DNA of 64,000 bases from Bacillota bacterium (GCA_023400055.1 JAEXFN010000017.1:62001-126000), one strand, 5' to 3'; counted from the stretch's first letter, positions 32,944 to 42,387 are shown. Program-made: numbers and translations. Notes: a model not told the origin generated them from the sequence alone.

Positions 32944-34320
32944 ATGTTATTACGACATACGCCGTCTGAAGTGAAAGAGCGTGAGGCGCTGGTGGTGAAT
33001 CCCGCCAAGACCTGTCAACCCATCGGAGCCATGTACGCCGCGTTAGGCATTCATAACTGCCTGCCGCATAGCCACGGTTCTCAGGGCTGTTGCGCTTACC
33101 ACCGTAGCACACTCACCCGACATTATAAAGAGCCGGTCATGGCCGCAACCAGCTCCTTCACTGAGGGGGCTTCGGTCTTCGGCGGTCAGGCAAATTTGGT
33201 AGAGGCGGTCAACAATATCTTCACGATTTACAATCCGGACGTTATCGCGGTGCATACGACCTGTCTTTCGGAAACGATCGGCGACGACGTGCCGCAGATC
33301 ATCTCTAAGGCCAGAGACGACGGAAAGATTCCCGAAGGTAAATACGTGATTCATGCCAGCACCCCGAGCTATGTCGGATCCCATGTCACCGGTTTTGCGA
33401 GCATGACCAAGGGCATGGTGAATTATTTCGCGGAATCCACCGGGAAGCAGAAAGATCAATTGAACATCATTCCCGGTTGGGTGGAGCCGTCCGATATGCG
33501 GGAGATCAAGCGGATGACCGGTGCAATGGGCATTGCTACCGTATTGTTTCCGGACACTTCGGATGTATTGGATACTCCGCAAACCGGCAAACATCAACTC
33601 TTCCCCAAAGGCGGGGTGACCATCGGGCAATTAAAGAGCACCGGCGATAGTCTGGCCACATTGGCTCTGGGGCGGTTCGCCTCGGCTCCGGCCGCTGAAG
33701 CACTGGATGTGAAATGCAAGGTTCCCTGCCAGATATTGGACCTGCCGCTCGGCCTGATGGCCACCGACCGTTTCGTGGATGCCTTGCGCAAAACGGCCGG
33801 AGTTTCCGTTCCCGACGCCATCACCGATGAGCGGGGCCGGTTGGTGGATCTGATCACCGATATGCATCAGTATTTTTACCGTAAAAAAGTGGCCCTTTTC
33901 GGCGATCCCGATCAATTGATCGCGCTGACCGAGTTCCTGGTCAGTCTGGATATGTTGCCCGTGCATATCATCACCGGTACGCCGGGACAACGATTCGAAC
34001 AACGCATTCGCGAGATTTTAAAATACGATGTTCCGCAGGCCAATGTACGCGCTGCCGGAGATAGCTTCCTGCTCCATCAATGGATCAAGAATGAACCGGT
34101 AGACCTGTTGATCGGCAATACTTACGGCAAATATATCGCGCGGGATGAAGACATTCCGTTCGTGCGGTTCGGTTTTCCCATTCTCGACCGGGTGGGGCAT
34201 TCGCTCTTTCCGGCAGTGGGATATGTCGGAGCGATGCGCTTGATCGAGAAATTCTTATATGCTTTCCAGGATCGCCAAGATCGGGATGCCTTGGAGGAAA
34301 AATTCGAGCTGGTCATGTAA
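32944..34320 (+). CDS. nifK: Nitrogenase MoFe protein beta chain NifK
   Basis: Beta subunit of MoFe protein, 458 residues. P-cluster cysteines C24, C49 and C107 correspond to Azotobacter C70, C95 and C153, so the N-terminus is 46 residues shorter, as in other anaerobes. ATG at 32944 follows GAGGAGGG. Motifs HGSQGCCAYHR and TTCLSETIGDD are intact. Confidence 0.98.
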   Translation: MLLRHTPSEVKEREALVVNPAKTCQPIGAMYAALGIHNCLPHSHGSQGCCAYHRSTLTRHYKEPVMAATSSFTEGASVFGGQANLVEAVNNIFTIYNPDVIAVHTTCLSETIGDDVPQIISKARDDGKIPEGKYVIHASTPSYVGSHVTGFASMTKGMVNYFAESTGKQKDQLNIIPGWVEPSDMREIKRMTGAMGIATVLFPDTSDVLDTPQTGKHQLFPKGGVTIGQLKSTGDSLATLALGRFASAPAAEALDVKCKVPCQILDLPLGLMATDRFVDALRKTAGVSVPDAITDERGRLVDLITDMHQYFYRKKVALFGDPDQLIALTEFLVSLDMLPVHIITGTPGQRFEQRIREILKYDVPQANVRAAGDSFLLHQWIKNEPVDLLIGNTYGKYIARDEDIPFVRFGFPILDRVGHSLFPAVGYVGAMRLIEKFLYAFQDRQDRDALEEKFELVM

Positions 34321-34383
34321 GAACTCGGTGCTGAGATCAATGAATTCAATGATTTTGGGATGAAAAGAAAGGGGGCTTGCTCC

Positions 34384-35757
34384 GTGGTCAAGGTACTGGA
34401 AGAACGGAAAGGGCAGATCTATCGCAAGGGTTCCGAGCCGTTTGCCATGGAATGCGGCAAGACCAGTTTGGCCGGTTCGGTAAGTCAACGGGCTTGTGTC
34501 TTCTGCGGCTCCCGGGTGGTATTGTACCCAATCGCCGACGCGATTCATCTGGTGCACGGTCCGGTGGGCTGTGCCGCCTATACTTGGGATATCCGGGGCG
34601 CGCTCTCGTCAGGGCCCGAGCTGCACCGGCTGAGCTTCTCGACCGATCTCCGCGAGATCGAGGTGATTCACGGTGGTGAGAAGAAGCTCTATCGCTCGCT
34701 GGTCGAATTGATCGACCGTTATCAACCCCGGGCGGCTTTCGTTTATGCTACTTGTATCATCGGGATCATCGGAGATGACGTCGCGGCGGTCTGCAAGCGG
34801 GTCAGCGCCGAAAAAGGCATTCCGGTATTGCCGGTCCATTCCGAGGGTTTCAAGGGAACCAAAAAGGATGGCTACCGCGCGGCCTGCGAGGTCTTGCTAA
34901 AATTGATCGGAACCGGTCCCACCGAGGGCATCGGACCTTATAGCATCAATATTCTGGGCGATTTCAATCTGGCCGGAGAGGTCTGGATGATCCGCGAGTA
35001 CTACGAGAAGATGGGGATCCAAGTGGTGGCGACCATCACCGGCGACGGCCGGGTCGACCAGATCCGGCGCGCGCACGGCGCTGCCTTGAACCTGGTGCAA
35101 TGTTCCGGCTCCATGAATCATCTGGCCAAAATGCTCAAGGAGAAATACGGCGCGCCCTATCTGCAGGTTTCTTATTTCGGCATCGAGGATATGGCCGAGG
35201 CCTTGTATCAGGTGGCCCGTTTCTTCAACGATCCGCCAATGATGCGGCGTACCGAGGAACTGGTTCGGAACGAGATCGCTGCGGTCTATCCGCAACTTAT
35301 GGAGTACCGCAAGGCGCTGGCGGGCAAAAAAGCCGCCATCTATGTGGGCGGCGCCTTTAAAGCCTTCTCGTTGGTGAAGGCGTTGCGCATTCTGGGCATG
35401 CAGACGGCGGTGGTCGGTTCGCAAACCGGCAGCGCCGAGGATTATCAGCAATTAAAAGACTTGTGCGACGAAGGAACGATCATTGTGGACGATTCGAACC
35501 CTTTGGAGTTGGCCGGGTTCTTAAAGGAAAAGGGCGTGGATCTCTTCATCGGCGGCGTGAAAGAACGGCCGATCGCTTATAAAATGGGAATCGGCTTTTG
35601 CGATCATAACCACGAACGTAGAATCGCCTTGGCTGGCTTCGCCGGCATGCTCAATTTCGCCCGGGAAGTCCACGGCACGGTCTGCAGTCCCATCTGGAAA
35701 CTGGTGCCGCGTTATGCCAATCGCGATAACCGAGGAGGTGTGGCCGATGTCGGTTAA
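34384..35757 (+). CDS. nifE: Nitrogenase cofactor scaffold NifE
   Basis: NifD paralogue that with NifN forms the scaffold where NifB-co matures to FeMo-co. GTG at 34384 lies 8 nt after GGGGG, and the product begins MVKVLEERKGQIYRKG, the normal NifE opening; an ATG at 34360 lacks a site. Conserved cysteines in RACVFCGSR, GPVGCAAY and YATCIIGIIGDD. 457 residues; the end overlaps nifN by 11 nt. Confidence 0.97.
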   Translation: MVKVLEERKGQIYRKGSEPFAMECGKTSLAGSVSQRACVFCGSRVVLYPIADAIHLVHGPVGCAAYTWDIRGALSSGPELHRLSFSTDLREIEVIHGGEKKLYRSLVELIDRYQPRAAFVYATCIIGIIGDDVAAVCKRVSAEKGIPVLPVHSEGFKGTKKDGYRAACEVLLKLIGTGPTEGIGPYSINILGDFNLAGEVWMIREYYEKMGIQVVATITGDGRVDQIRRAHGAALNLVQCSGSMNHLAKMLKEKYGAPYLQVSYFGIEDMAEALYQVARFFNDPPMMRRTEELVRNEIAAVYPQLMEYRKALAGKKAAIYVGGAFKAFSLVKALRILGMQTAVVGSQTGSAEDYQQLKDLCDEGTIIVDDSNPLELAGFLKEKGVDLFIGGVKERPIAYKMGIGFCDHNHERRIALAGFAGMLNFAREVHGTVCSPIWKLVPRYANRDNRGGVADVG

Positions 35758-37108
35758 GCATCAACCGCGACCCGCGGTAAGTGTGACCACCAATGCCTGT
35801 AAGCTCTGTACGCCGCTCGGCGCCTGCCTGGCCTTCCGGGGCATCGAGGGAACCATACCCTTGCTGCACGGATCGCAGGGCTGTTCCACCTATATCCGGC
35901 GTTATATTATCAGCCATTTTAAGGAGCCCATCGACGTGGCCTCCTCGAACTTCAGCGAATCCAGCGCCATTTTCGGCGGAGGCGTTAATCTGGCGACCGC
36001 TTTGCAAAATGTTACCGCTCAGTACCATCCGGAACTGATCGCCGTAGCCAGCACTTGCTTAAGCGAAACCATCGGGGATGACGTCCCCTTATTCATCCGG
36101 CAATACCGCCGCGATCACCCGGAACGGCCGCCGGAGATCATCAACGTGTCCACTCCGAGCTACCGGGGGACGCATATCGACGGTTTTCACGCGGCGGTTC
36201 GGGCAGTGGTCAGTGAATTGGCGGAGGCCGGCCCGCCGGAACGGCGCGTCAATCTGTTCCCCGGCTTGGTTTCCCCGGCCGATTTGCGCCATCTGAAGGA
36301 GATTCTGACGGCCTTCGGCCTGGAATATACGCTACTTCCCGATTATTCGGAGACGTTGGACGGCGAGACCTGGCAAGAATACCAAAAGATCGCTCCGGGC
36401 GGAACGCCGCTAGCTGCCGTCCGCCGCACCGGCCGGGCCGTGGCTTCCTTTGAATTCAGCCAGACCATTGCGCCGGAACGTTCGGCCGGAACCCTGTTAC
36501 ATGAACGTTTTGGCATTCCCAATATCCAAACGGCGATACCTATCGGCGTAAAAGCCTGCGATCAATTCTTCGCCAAATTGGCGGAGATCAGCGGCGGTGC
36601 CGTTCTCGGATCCTACCGGAAGGAACGGGGCCGGTTGATTGACTCGTATGTGGATGGCCATAAATATATCTTTGGTAAGCGGGCCGTTTTATATGGAGAA
36701 GAGGACCTGGTCGTTTCGCTGGCGGGATTCCTGGCGGAGATCGGCGTAGTGCCCGTCCTGTGCGCCTCGGGCGGCGAGAGCGGCCGGCTGGCTCAAGCGG
36801 TCGCGGCCGCTGCTCCGGAGCTGGCGGAGCGGATTACGGTCCGGGACGGCGCCGATTTCATGGACATCAACGAAATGGCCGCGGAACTGCGGCCCGATCT
36901 GATCGTCGGCAACAGCAAAGGGTATCCGCTGGCCCGCAAGTTGCAGATTCCCTTGATCCGGGTCGGTTTTCCGATTCATGACCGCCTCGGCGGCCAGCGT
37001 CTGCTGCATCTGGGCTACCAGGGAACCCAAGCGCTCTTCGATCGGATTGTAAATGCGGTTATCGAGCAACAGCAAGATGCATCGCCGATTGGCTATAGTT
37101 ATATGTAA
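35747..37108 (+). CDS. nifN: Nitrogenase cofactor scaffold NifN
   Basis: NifK paralogue and partner of NifE. ATG at 35747 follows CGAGGAGG; the translated start MSVKHQPRPAVSVTTNACKLCTPLGA is typical. STCLSETIGDD and HGSQGCSTYIRR are present. 453 residues. It ends 66 nt before nifB and carries no NifB or NifX fusion. Confidence 0.97.
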   Translation: MSVKHQPRPAVSVTTNACKLCTPLGACLAFRGIEGTIPLLHGSQGCSTYIRRYIISHFKEPIDVASSNFSESSAIFGGGVNLATALQNVTAQYHPELIAVASTCLSETIGDDVPLFIRQYRRDHPERPPEIINVSTPSYRGTHIDGFHAAVRAVVSELAEAGPPERRVNLFPGLVSPADLRHLKEILTAFGLEYTLLPDYSETLDGETWQEYQKIAPGGTPLAAVRRTGRAVASFEFSQTIAPERSAGTLLHERFGIPNIQTAIPIGVKACDQFFAKLAEISGGAVLGSYRKERGRLIDSYVDGHKYIFGKRAVLYGEEDLVVSLAGFLAEIGVVPVLCASGGESGRLAQAVAAAAPELAERITVRDGADFMDINEMAAELRPDLIVGNSKGYPLARKLQIPLIRVGFPIHDRLGGQRLLHLGYQGTQALFDRIVNAVIEQQQDASPIGYSYM

Positions 37109-37174
37109 ATTCGCGCGGGGACCTTTAACGAACAACGAACCGAATGATTTTCTCGAAAAGACGGGGTGATCACG

Positions 37175-38431
37175 ATGAACCGTTTTCCAGCCCATCATCC
37201 GTGTTTTGATCCGGAGGTGCGGCACCAGTTTGGCCGAATTCACCTGCCAGTGGCGCCAAAATGTAACATCCAGTGCAATTTCTGCAATCGCAAATACGAT
37301 TGCTTGAACGAAAGCCGTCCCGGAGTGACCAGCGCGGTGCTCCAACCGGAGCAGGCGATTCTTTATTTGGAGGAAGTTTTGCGCCAGGATCCCCGGATTA
37401 CCGTGGTCGGAGTAGCCGGACCGGGCGATCCGTTCGCCAATCCCAAAGAGACCATGAAGACTTTCCGGCTGATCCGGGAGCGGTTTCCGCGCCTCACCAT
37501 CTGCGTCGCTTCCAATGGACTGAATGTGACGCCGTACCTTAAAGAATTGGCCGACTTGCATGTCAGCCACTTCACGGTGACCATGAATGCCACCGATCCG
37601 GAAGTGGGCGCCCGGATCTATGGCTGGGTCCGGTACGCCAAATCCATTTACCGCGGGACCGCTGGCGCGGAATTATTGATCGCAAGGCAGCTGGAGACGA
37701 TTCGCCAATTGAAAGCCTACGGTTGCCGGGTAAAAGTGAATTCGATTCTGATTCCGGGGGTCAATGACCGGGAGATCGAGAAGGTAGCCAGCAAGGTCGG
37801 CGAATTGGGAGCCGATTATTTCAACTGCATTCCGGTGTACCCCACGGCCGGCACCGTCTTCGCGAATGTGCCTCCGGTTTCGGACCAAACCGTGCATGAT
37901 TTGCGGGAGCGACTCCAACAGTATTTGCCGCAGATGGCTCACTGTACCCGCTGCCGGGCCGACGCGGTCGGTTTGCTCGGCGAGGAACTTTCCGACGACT
38001 CCGCCCGGTTGCTGGCCGATTATTCCCGACGGATTCCGGGCTTGAAGCAAGACCGGCCCTATATTGCGGTCGCCAGCCGCGAAGGGTTCCTGGTGAACTT
38101 GCATCTGGGCGAAGCGGAATCGCTGTTGATCTTCGCCCAAACCGAACAAGGGCTGCGTTTGGTGGAAGCCCGCTCCACCCCGGCACCGGGCGGCGGCAAG
38201 GAACGCTGGCTGCAGTTGGCCGAGATTCTCCGGGATTGCCGGGCGGTATTGGCCAGCGGCGCCGGGGATTCGCCGCGCCAGACTCTATCGGAACAAGGGA
38301 TTCAGGTGATCGAGACCGCCGGTATCATCGAACAGGTCAGCCAGGCCGTTTTCAACGGGACCTATGTTCCGGCGCCGCGCCGCTTCGTCTGTGGCGAGAG
38401 CTGCCGGGGCGACGGTCTGGGTTGCGGTTGA
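37175..38431 (+). CDS. nifB: FeMo-cofactor biosynthesis protein NifB
   Basis: Radical SAM enzyme that makes the 8Fe-9S-C precursor NifB-co. Radical SAM cysteines C30, C34, C37 in CNIQCNFC; further cluster ligands are offered by HHPCF near the start and by HCTRCRAD. A C-terminal NifX/NafY-like domain (about residues 290-400; YIAVASREGFLVNLHLGEA) is fused, so a separate nifX is not needed. It ends with a Cys/Gly-rich tail. ATG at 37175 follows GGGGTGA. Confidence 0.97.
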   Translation: MNRFPAHHPCFDPEVRHQFGRIHLPVAPKCNIQCNFCNRKYDCLNESRPGVTSAVLQPEQAILYLEEVLRQDPRITVVGVAGPGDPFANPKETMKTFRLIRERFPRLTICVASNGLNVTPYLKELADLHVSHFTVTMNATDPEVGARIYGWVRYAKSIYRGTAGAELLIARQLETIRQLKAYGCRVKVNSILIPGVNDREIEKVASKVGELGADYFNCIPVYPTAGTVFANVPPVSDQTVHDLRERLQQYLPQMAHCTRCRADAVGLLGEELSDDSARLLADYSRRIPGLKQDRPYIAVASREGFLVNLHLGEAESLLIFAQTEQGLRLVEARSTPAPGGGKERWLQLAEILRDCRAVLASGAGDSPRQTLSEQGIQVIETAGIIEQVSQAVFNGTYVPAPRRFVCGESCRGDGLGCG

Positions 38432-38455
38432 ATATACTCTATTTAAGGAGGAATC

Positions 38456-38761
38456 ATGATGGAAAAACCGAAACACCACATTTTTGTCTGTTCCAGCTCC
38501 CGGGTGAACGGCGAGCCCAAGGGGACTTGCGCCCGGAAAGACGCTTCCCAGTTGATTCAGTATCTGGAGTCGGAGCTGAACGATCGCGGCATGGAAGAGG
38601 TGATGGTCACCAATACCGGCTGTATGAAGCTTTGCGAACGCGGACCGGTCCTGGTGATTTATCCCGAAGGGTATTGGTACGGCGATGTCGACGAAGCGGC
38701 CATCGATCAGATCCTGGACGCCCTGGAGGAAGGCGAGGCCGCGACGGAGCTTTTACTGTAA
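38456..38761 (+). CDS. [2Fe-2S] thioredoxin-like ferredoxin, nif-associated
   Basis: Thioredoxin-fold [2Fe-2S] ferredoxin of the Clostridium pasteurianum/Aquifex type, 101 residues. Cluster cysteines C12, C25, C56 and C60 (HIFVCSSSR, GTCARKD, NTGCMKLCERGP). Such ferredoxins lie in nif operons of anaerobes and bind MoFe protein in C. pasteurianum, but their exact role is not settled. ATG at 38456 or 38459 after AAGGAGG. Confidence 0.92.
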   Translation: MMEKPKHHIFVCSSSRVNGEPKGTCARKDASQLIQYLESELNDRGMEEVMVTNTGCMKLCERGPVLVIYPEGYWYGDVDEAAIDQILDALEEGEAATELLL

Positions 38762-38800
38762 ATTGGTCGAATACGGCTTTTCGAATGGGGAGCGAGGAAT

Positions 38801-39958
38801 ATGGCAGAGCTTCAAAAACGGGCGGCCTGGTTGATCGATTCCACGCTGCGCGATGGCGAGCAAGCGGCCGGGGTGGTTTTCAGCGACGCCGAGAAATGCG
38901 CCATTGCCCAAGCGCTCAGCCGCATGGGAGTGCCCGAGCTGGAGGTGGGGATTCCGGCGATGGGCAGCGCGGAGGTGGCGCTGATCCGGCGATTGGTCCA
39001 GCTCCGGCTGACGGCGCGTTTGACCGGCTGGTGCCGGGCGGCGGTCTTCGATCTGAGCCAGGCGCGGGATGCGGGACTGCGCAGCGTGCATATTTCCTTT
39101 CCGGTATCTCCGCTTCATCTGCGCGCTTTGAAAAAGGACGCGGTTTGGGTGGAGCGGACGATGGCGGAGATTCTGCCGCTTGCCCGGCAATGGTTCGACC
39201 ACGTTTCGGTGGGAGCGCAGGACGCCTCCCGGGCCGATCGGTCCTTTCTCAAACATTTCGTGCTGAATGCGTTGCGATTGGGAGCGGAGCGGATCCGCGT
39301 CGCCGACACGGTGGGGATTCTCGATCCGACGGCCACCCGGAAACTGTTCCGCAGTTTGTTAAAGGCCGCGCCCGGCGCAAACCTCGAATTTCACGGCCAC
39401 AATGATCTGGGAATGGCCACCGCCAATACGTTGGCCGCCCTCGAAGCCGGCGGAGAATCGGCCAGCGTTACCGTGAACGGGATCGGGGAACGGGCCGGCA
39501 ATGCCGCTTTGGCGGAAGTGGTCATGGCCTTGCGGATCATCGCCGGCAAGGACTGTGGCATCGCCACCACGGGGTTGTATGAGCTCAGTCAACTGGTGGC
39601 CACGGCCGCCGGCCGGATCATTCCCGCCGACAAACCGGTGGTCGGGGAGCGCGTCTTTAACCATGAGTCGGGAATCCACGGCCACGCCCTGTTGCGCGAC
39701 CATTCGGCCTATGAACCTTTTCCCGCCGGGTTGGTCGGACATCCGGAAAGCCAGCTGATTCTGGGAAAGCACTCCGGAACGGCCATGGTCGAACAGTTTT
39801 TTAGCGCGCGCGGTTTGCCGATTGAAAAGGAGGAAGTGCCCGCGGTCTTGAGCCAGATTCGCCGCCATGCCGCCAAGTTCAAACGGGAATGCACCGCCGA
39901 GGAAGTCCTGGCCTTTTATCATCAGAACCGGGATTCACAGCAAAAGCTTCCCTCATAG
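38801..39958 (+). CDS. nifV: Homocitrate synthase NifV
   Basis: Condenses acetyl-CoA and 2-oxoglutarate to homocitrate, the organic ligand of FeMo-co. DRE-TIM motif STLRDGEQAAG with the metal-binding Asp, HGHNDLGMATANTLAA and NHESGIHGHALLRD. 385 residues, at the end of the nif operon, which supports NifV over isopropylmalate synthase. ATG at 38801 follows GGGGAGCGAGG. Confidence 0.95.
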   Translation: MAELQKRAAWLIDSTLRDGEQAAGVVFSDAEKCAIAQALSRMGVPELEVGIPAMGSAEVALIRRLVQLRLTARLTGWCRAAVFDLSQARDAGLRSVHISFPVSPLHLRALKKDAVWVERTMAEILPLARQWFDHVSVGAQDASRADRSFLKHFVLNALRLGAERIRVADTVGILDPTATRKLFRSLLKAAPGANLEFHGHNDLGMATANTLAALEAGGESASVTVNGIGERAGNAALAEVVMALRIIAGKDCGIATTGLYELSQLVATAAGRIIPADKPVVGERVFNHESGIHGHALLRDHSAYEPFPAGLVGHPESQLILGKHSGTAMVEQFFSARGLPIEKEEVPAVLSQIRRHAAKFKRECTAEEVLAFYHQNRDSQQKLPS

Positions 39959-40040
39959 CGTCATGGACGGGACCGGGCGCGGCCGTTCTGGCATTCATTA
40001 AAGGGCCTGATACCGGCAGAAATTAACTTGTGAAAATCGG

Positions 40041-40069
40041 TTGACAAACCCTCCCGGACATGATAAAAT
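40041..40069 (+). promoter_or_regulatory. Promoter of the tRNA-Val gene
   Basis: Perfect TTGACA at 40041-40046, a 17-bp spacer, TAAAAT at 40064-40069 with an upstream TG (40061-40062). Confidence 0.85.
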
Positions 40070-40081
40070 ATTTTTTGCCAC

Positions 40082-40158
40082 GGGGGAGTAGCTCAGTTGG
40101 TTAGAGCGCTACGTTGACATCGTAGAGGTCATTGGTTCGATCCCAACCTTCCCCACCA
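40082..40158 (+). tRNA. tRNA-Val (anticodon GAC)
   Basis: Cloverleaf: acceptor GGGGGAG with CTTCCCC (one G-U pair), D arm GCTC..GAGC, anticodon arm CTACG-TTGACAT-CGTAG with GAC at the centre, variable AGGTC, and T arm with GGTTCGATCCC. CCA is encoded at 40156-40158. The first T-stem pair looks mismatched (A-C). Confidence 0.96.
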
Positions 40159-40170
40159 TCATGAATTTTG

Positions 40171-40197
40171 AAAAGCGAGAGTTATCTCGCTTTTTTG
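40171..40197 (+). terminator. Terminator after tRNA-Val
   Basis: AAAAGCGAGA pairs with TCTCGCTTTT, followed by more T. Confidence 0.88.
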
Positions 40198-40306
40198 TTT
40201 TTTGCATCTTCCTCATCTGGAAATGACTCTGAACCCCATCCTCCCTTCTCACAGTATACAAAATATAGCCAACACATATAATAGGTTTAGGATGGGGGGA
40301 TTCAAG

Positions 40307-41245
40307 ATGTCGGAAATAACGATCAGCACCCTCAACACGGACCCGGAGATCAGGAACAACCTCCTCAAAGAGGTTGATTTTCTGCAAAGGGAAGGGATTA
40401 ACGTTGAGTTAACCGAGTTGGTTTCCGGGAAGTTCTTGTTTTTGCAGTACGCGGTTTCCGAGCAACAGCCCGATCTGAAAGAAGCCCATGAGAAGATCCT
40501 GCGTTACTATCTGGCCAATATTCTGACGGATTTATTGATGAATACTGTCACCAAAGAACTGATGACCCAGATCATCAAGAACCGTTATCATTTTATCGCC
40601 CAGGGAGAATCCCGCGCCATTGTCAAGAGCGCTTACTCGTACCTGAACAATCTTTACGAAGATGGCGATATCAGCAAGACCTTATACCGCCATAATCAGA
40701 TCCTGACCAGCATCAGTCAGTATTTGGAGTCGGATTCGCTGCTTTATTTGGAAGGTTTTTTGCGTTTCCGACTGAAAGAGTATTTTCAGGAGATGGAGGA
40801 ATCCATCGAAAAAGCGATCGATAATTTCCTGGTGGAACGCGAATATCTGGAATTCATCAAATTGCTGCGCTATTTCGTGGAGATCCAGGAGCCGCGCATC
40901 GATGAAGTCCACGTGCTGATTAAGGATCAGGATTCTTTTTACTTGCTCGATGAAGAAAAACAGCCCATTGAAGAGAAGCAACTCCAAAATGTACTGGCCG
41001 AACTCCATAATGAAAATACCGAGGTCGATTACGACGATCTTTTGCTCAGTGCGTTGATAACCATTTCGCCGCGGCGGATCGTGATTCACGCGCTGGCCAA
41101 GATCGAAATCATGGACACGATCATCAGCGTTTTCCGGGAGCGGGTAGTCATCTGCGAGGGTTGCGAATTATGCGGCAAGCAGACGTTTCCGGTCCTAGTA
41201 TCGAGTTCTCCGCATCCCATGCGCCATTATAAAAAAGATAATTAA
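40307..41245 (+). CDS. YtxC-like sporulation protein
   Basis: Protein of the YtxC family (putative sporulation protein), 312 residues, function unknown. Central signature: YRHNQILTSISQYLESDSLLYLEGFLRFRLKEY, followed by a conserved acidic C-terminal half with LLSALITISPRRIVIHA, and a terminal CEGCELCGK that could bind metal. ATG at 40307 follows GGGGGGA; the longer frame upstream runs back into the tRNA terminator. Single gene with its own terminator. Confidence 0.85.
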   Translation: MSEITISTLNTDPEIRNNLLKEVDFLQREGINVELTELVSGKFLFLQYAVSEQQPDLKEAHEKILRYYLANILTDLLMNTVTKELMTQIIKNRYHFIAQGESRAIVKSAYSYLNNLYEDGDISKTLYRHNQILTSISQYLESDSLLYLEGFLRFRLKEYFQEMEESIEKAIDNFLVEREYLEFIKLLRYFVEIQEPRIDEVHVLIKDQDSFYLLDEEKQPIEEKQLQNVLAELHNENTEVDYDDLLLSALITISPRRIVIHALAKIEIMDTIISVFRERVVICEGCELCGKQTFPVLVSSSPHPMRHYKKDN

Positions 41246-41270
41246 ATCACTCGTAACGAGTGATTTTTTA
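41244..41270 (+). terminator. Terminator of ytxC
   Basis: AAATCACTCG and CGAGTGATTT around a TAA loop, then a T run. It overlaps the ytxC stop codon. Confidence 0.9.
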
Positions 41271-41401
41271 TATTGCGAGCCGGAACCGCCGTCCGGCTTT
41301 CCTAAGAATCGAGAATAGAGTCCTATTTTTAAGTCATTCTTCCGCAAGACTTAATCCATCATCCCCGCGGTTTGGTTTTTCTTTCCTAATTCTTAGGGTA
41401 A

Positions 41402-41695
41402 CTTTCCAAAGGGTTGGTCTTGCAGTTTCAAATCTTGGTACTGCTTCCCGGAGCCTCGTAACAGCTTCCCCAAGCTTTGGGGAAACTGGGATAGTCTTTG
41501 GGGAAACTTGCCCAAGGTTGGGGACAGCTCGCCCAACGTTTGGGAATGTTCGCCCAAGGCTTGAGCAACCTTGCCCACGGTTTGGGGATGCTTTCTCAAG
41601 CTTTGGGCATCCTTTCCCAACCTTTGGGAGAGTTTTCCCAAGCCTTGGGACAGTTTGCCCAAAGGTTGGGCATGGTCTCCCAAGGCTCGGGCAGG
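41402..41695. repeat. 21-bp tandem repeat array F
   Basis: Fourteen units of exactly 21 bp, starting at 41402, 41423, 41444 and so on to 41675. Each well-preserved unit holds a dyad close to CCCAAGSTTTGGG, for example CCCAAGCTTTGGG, CCCAACGTTTGGG and CCCAAGCCTTGGG, and then 8 variable bases. Units differ at many positions but never in length. Three frames stay open across it on both strands because 21 is a multiple of three; none has a credible start. The stretch between the ytxC terminator and 41402 shows nothing else. Confidence 0.93.
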
Positions 41696-41726
41696 GAAGG
41701 GACCGAATTTATAGCCGTTTGCGGCC

Positions 41727-41755
41727 AAAAAAGAGGGCTGTCCATGACAGCCCCC
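41727..41755 (-). terminator. Terminator of the CMD-family gene
   Basis: Read on the minus strand: GGGCTGTC, a 3-nt loop, GACAGCCC, then C and a T run (A at 41727-41732 on the plus strand). Confidence 0.88.
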
Positions 41756-41763
41756 GTGGTGAT

Positions 41764-42144
41764 TTATTTCAAGTCGATTTCCAATCCCAGCGCTTTGTTG
41801 AAATTGTTATAGGCGCTCATGGTCGCGGCAATGGCCAGCGCCTCGGCCACTTCCTCCTCGGTCAAGCCGGCTTTCTTGCCGAGCATTTTGTGAGCGCTCA
41901 GACAATATTGGCAGCCGTTGACGGCCGACACGGCGATCGCGATTAACTCCTTGTATTTGCGGGGAATCTTACCGCCGTTGAAAGTCGCTTCGTCCAGTTT
42001 CAGTAAGGCTTCCAAAAATTCAGGCTGGTTAGCCATGGCTTTGTAGGTATTGGGAACCGAACCGAGTTTCTTTTCCAGGTCTTCCAGAATGACTCGGGCT
42101 TTGCCATTGCTTTCGTTGGTTTGGACTAAATTCAGTGTGGACAT
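41764..42144 (-). CDS. Carboxymuconolactone decarboxylase (AhpD-like) family protein
   Basis: AhpD-like protein of the CMD family, 126 residues. The redox CxxC with the following His is visible in NGCQYCLSAHKMLG, and the helix pattern EEEVAEALAIAATMSAYNNF is typical. Probably a peroxidase-type or thiol-disulfide enzyme against peroxides; the true substrate is unknown. AAGGAGG precedes ATG at 42144. It is transcribed towards the array at 41402, divergent from the pyr operon. Confidence 0.9.
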   Translation of the reverse strand: MSTLNLVQTNESNGKARVILEDLEKKLGSVPNTYKAMANQPEFLEALLKLDEATFNGGKIPRKYKELIAIAVSAVNGCQYCLSAHKMLGKKAGLTEEEVAEALAIAATMSAYNNFNKALGLEIDLK

Positions 42145-42252
42145 GATTTTGGCCTCCTTTATGGATAAGTTCCTATAAATAATATTAACTTAGTTAATTA
42201 ATTTTGTCAATAAAACGGCGCCAATTTCAGCGAAAGTTTACAGGTTTTGATA

Positions 42253-42281
42253 TTGACAGTCCAAGCCGATCTTGATAAACT
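42253..42281 (+). promoter_or_regulatory. Promoter of the pyr operon
   Basis: TTGACA at 42253-42258, a 17-bp spacer and TAAACT at 42276-42281. Confidence 0.75.
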
Positions 42282-42303
42282 ATAAGAAATTAAGTACCTT
42301 TAA

Positions 42304-42387
42304 GGCTAGTCCCGTGAGGCTAGGAAGGGTTTTAATGTTAGTGTCGGCCATTAACCTTCTTATGCCCTGCGCAAGAAGGTTTTTTTA
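42304..42387 (+). promoter_or_regulatory. PyrR attenuator 1, before pyrR
   Basis: The PyrR binding loop AGTCCCGTGAGGCTAGGAAG (42308-42327) fits the family consensus. Downstream ATTAACCTTCTT can pair either with GGAAGGGTTTTAAT (antiterminator) or with AAGAAGGTT to form the terminator hairpin (AACCTTCTT/AAGAAGGTT, then a T run ending at 42387). UMP-bound PyrR would favour termination. Confidence 0.9.

Noticed and set aside
29152..39958. Alternative (V- or Fe-only) nitrogenase
   Set aside because: No delta subunit gene (vnfG/anfG) lies between nifD and nifK, and nifE, nifN and nifV are present, so this is the Mo enzyme.
41260..41946. Open frames on both strands over array F
   Set aside because: Several frames are open at once, as expected from a GC-rich 21-bp repeat. 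None has a credible start, and one runs antisense into the CMD-family gene.
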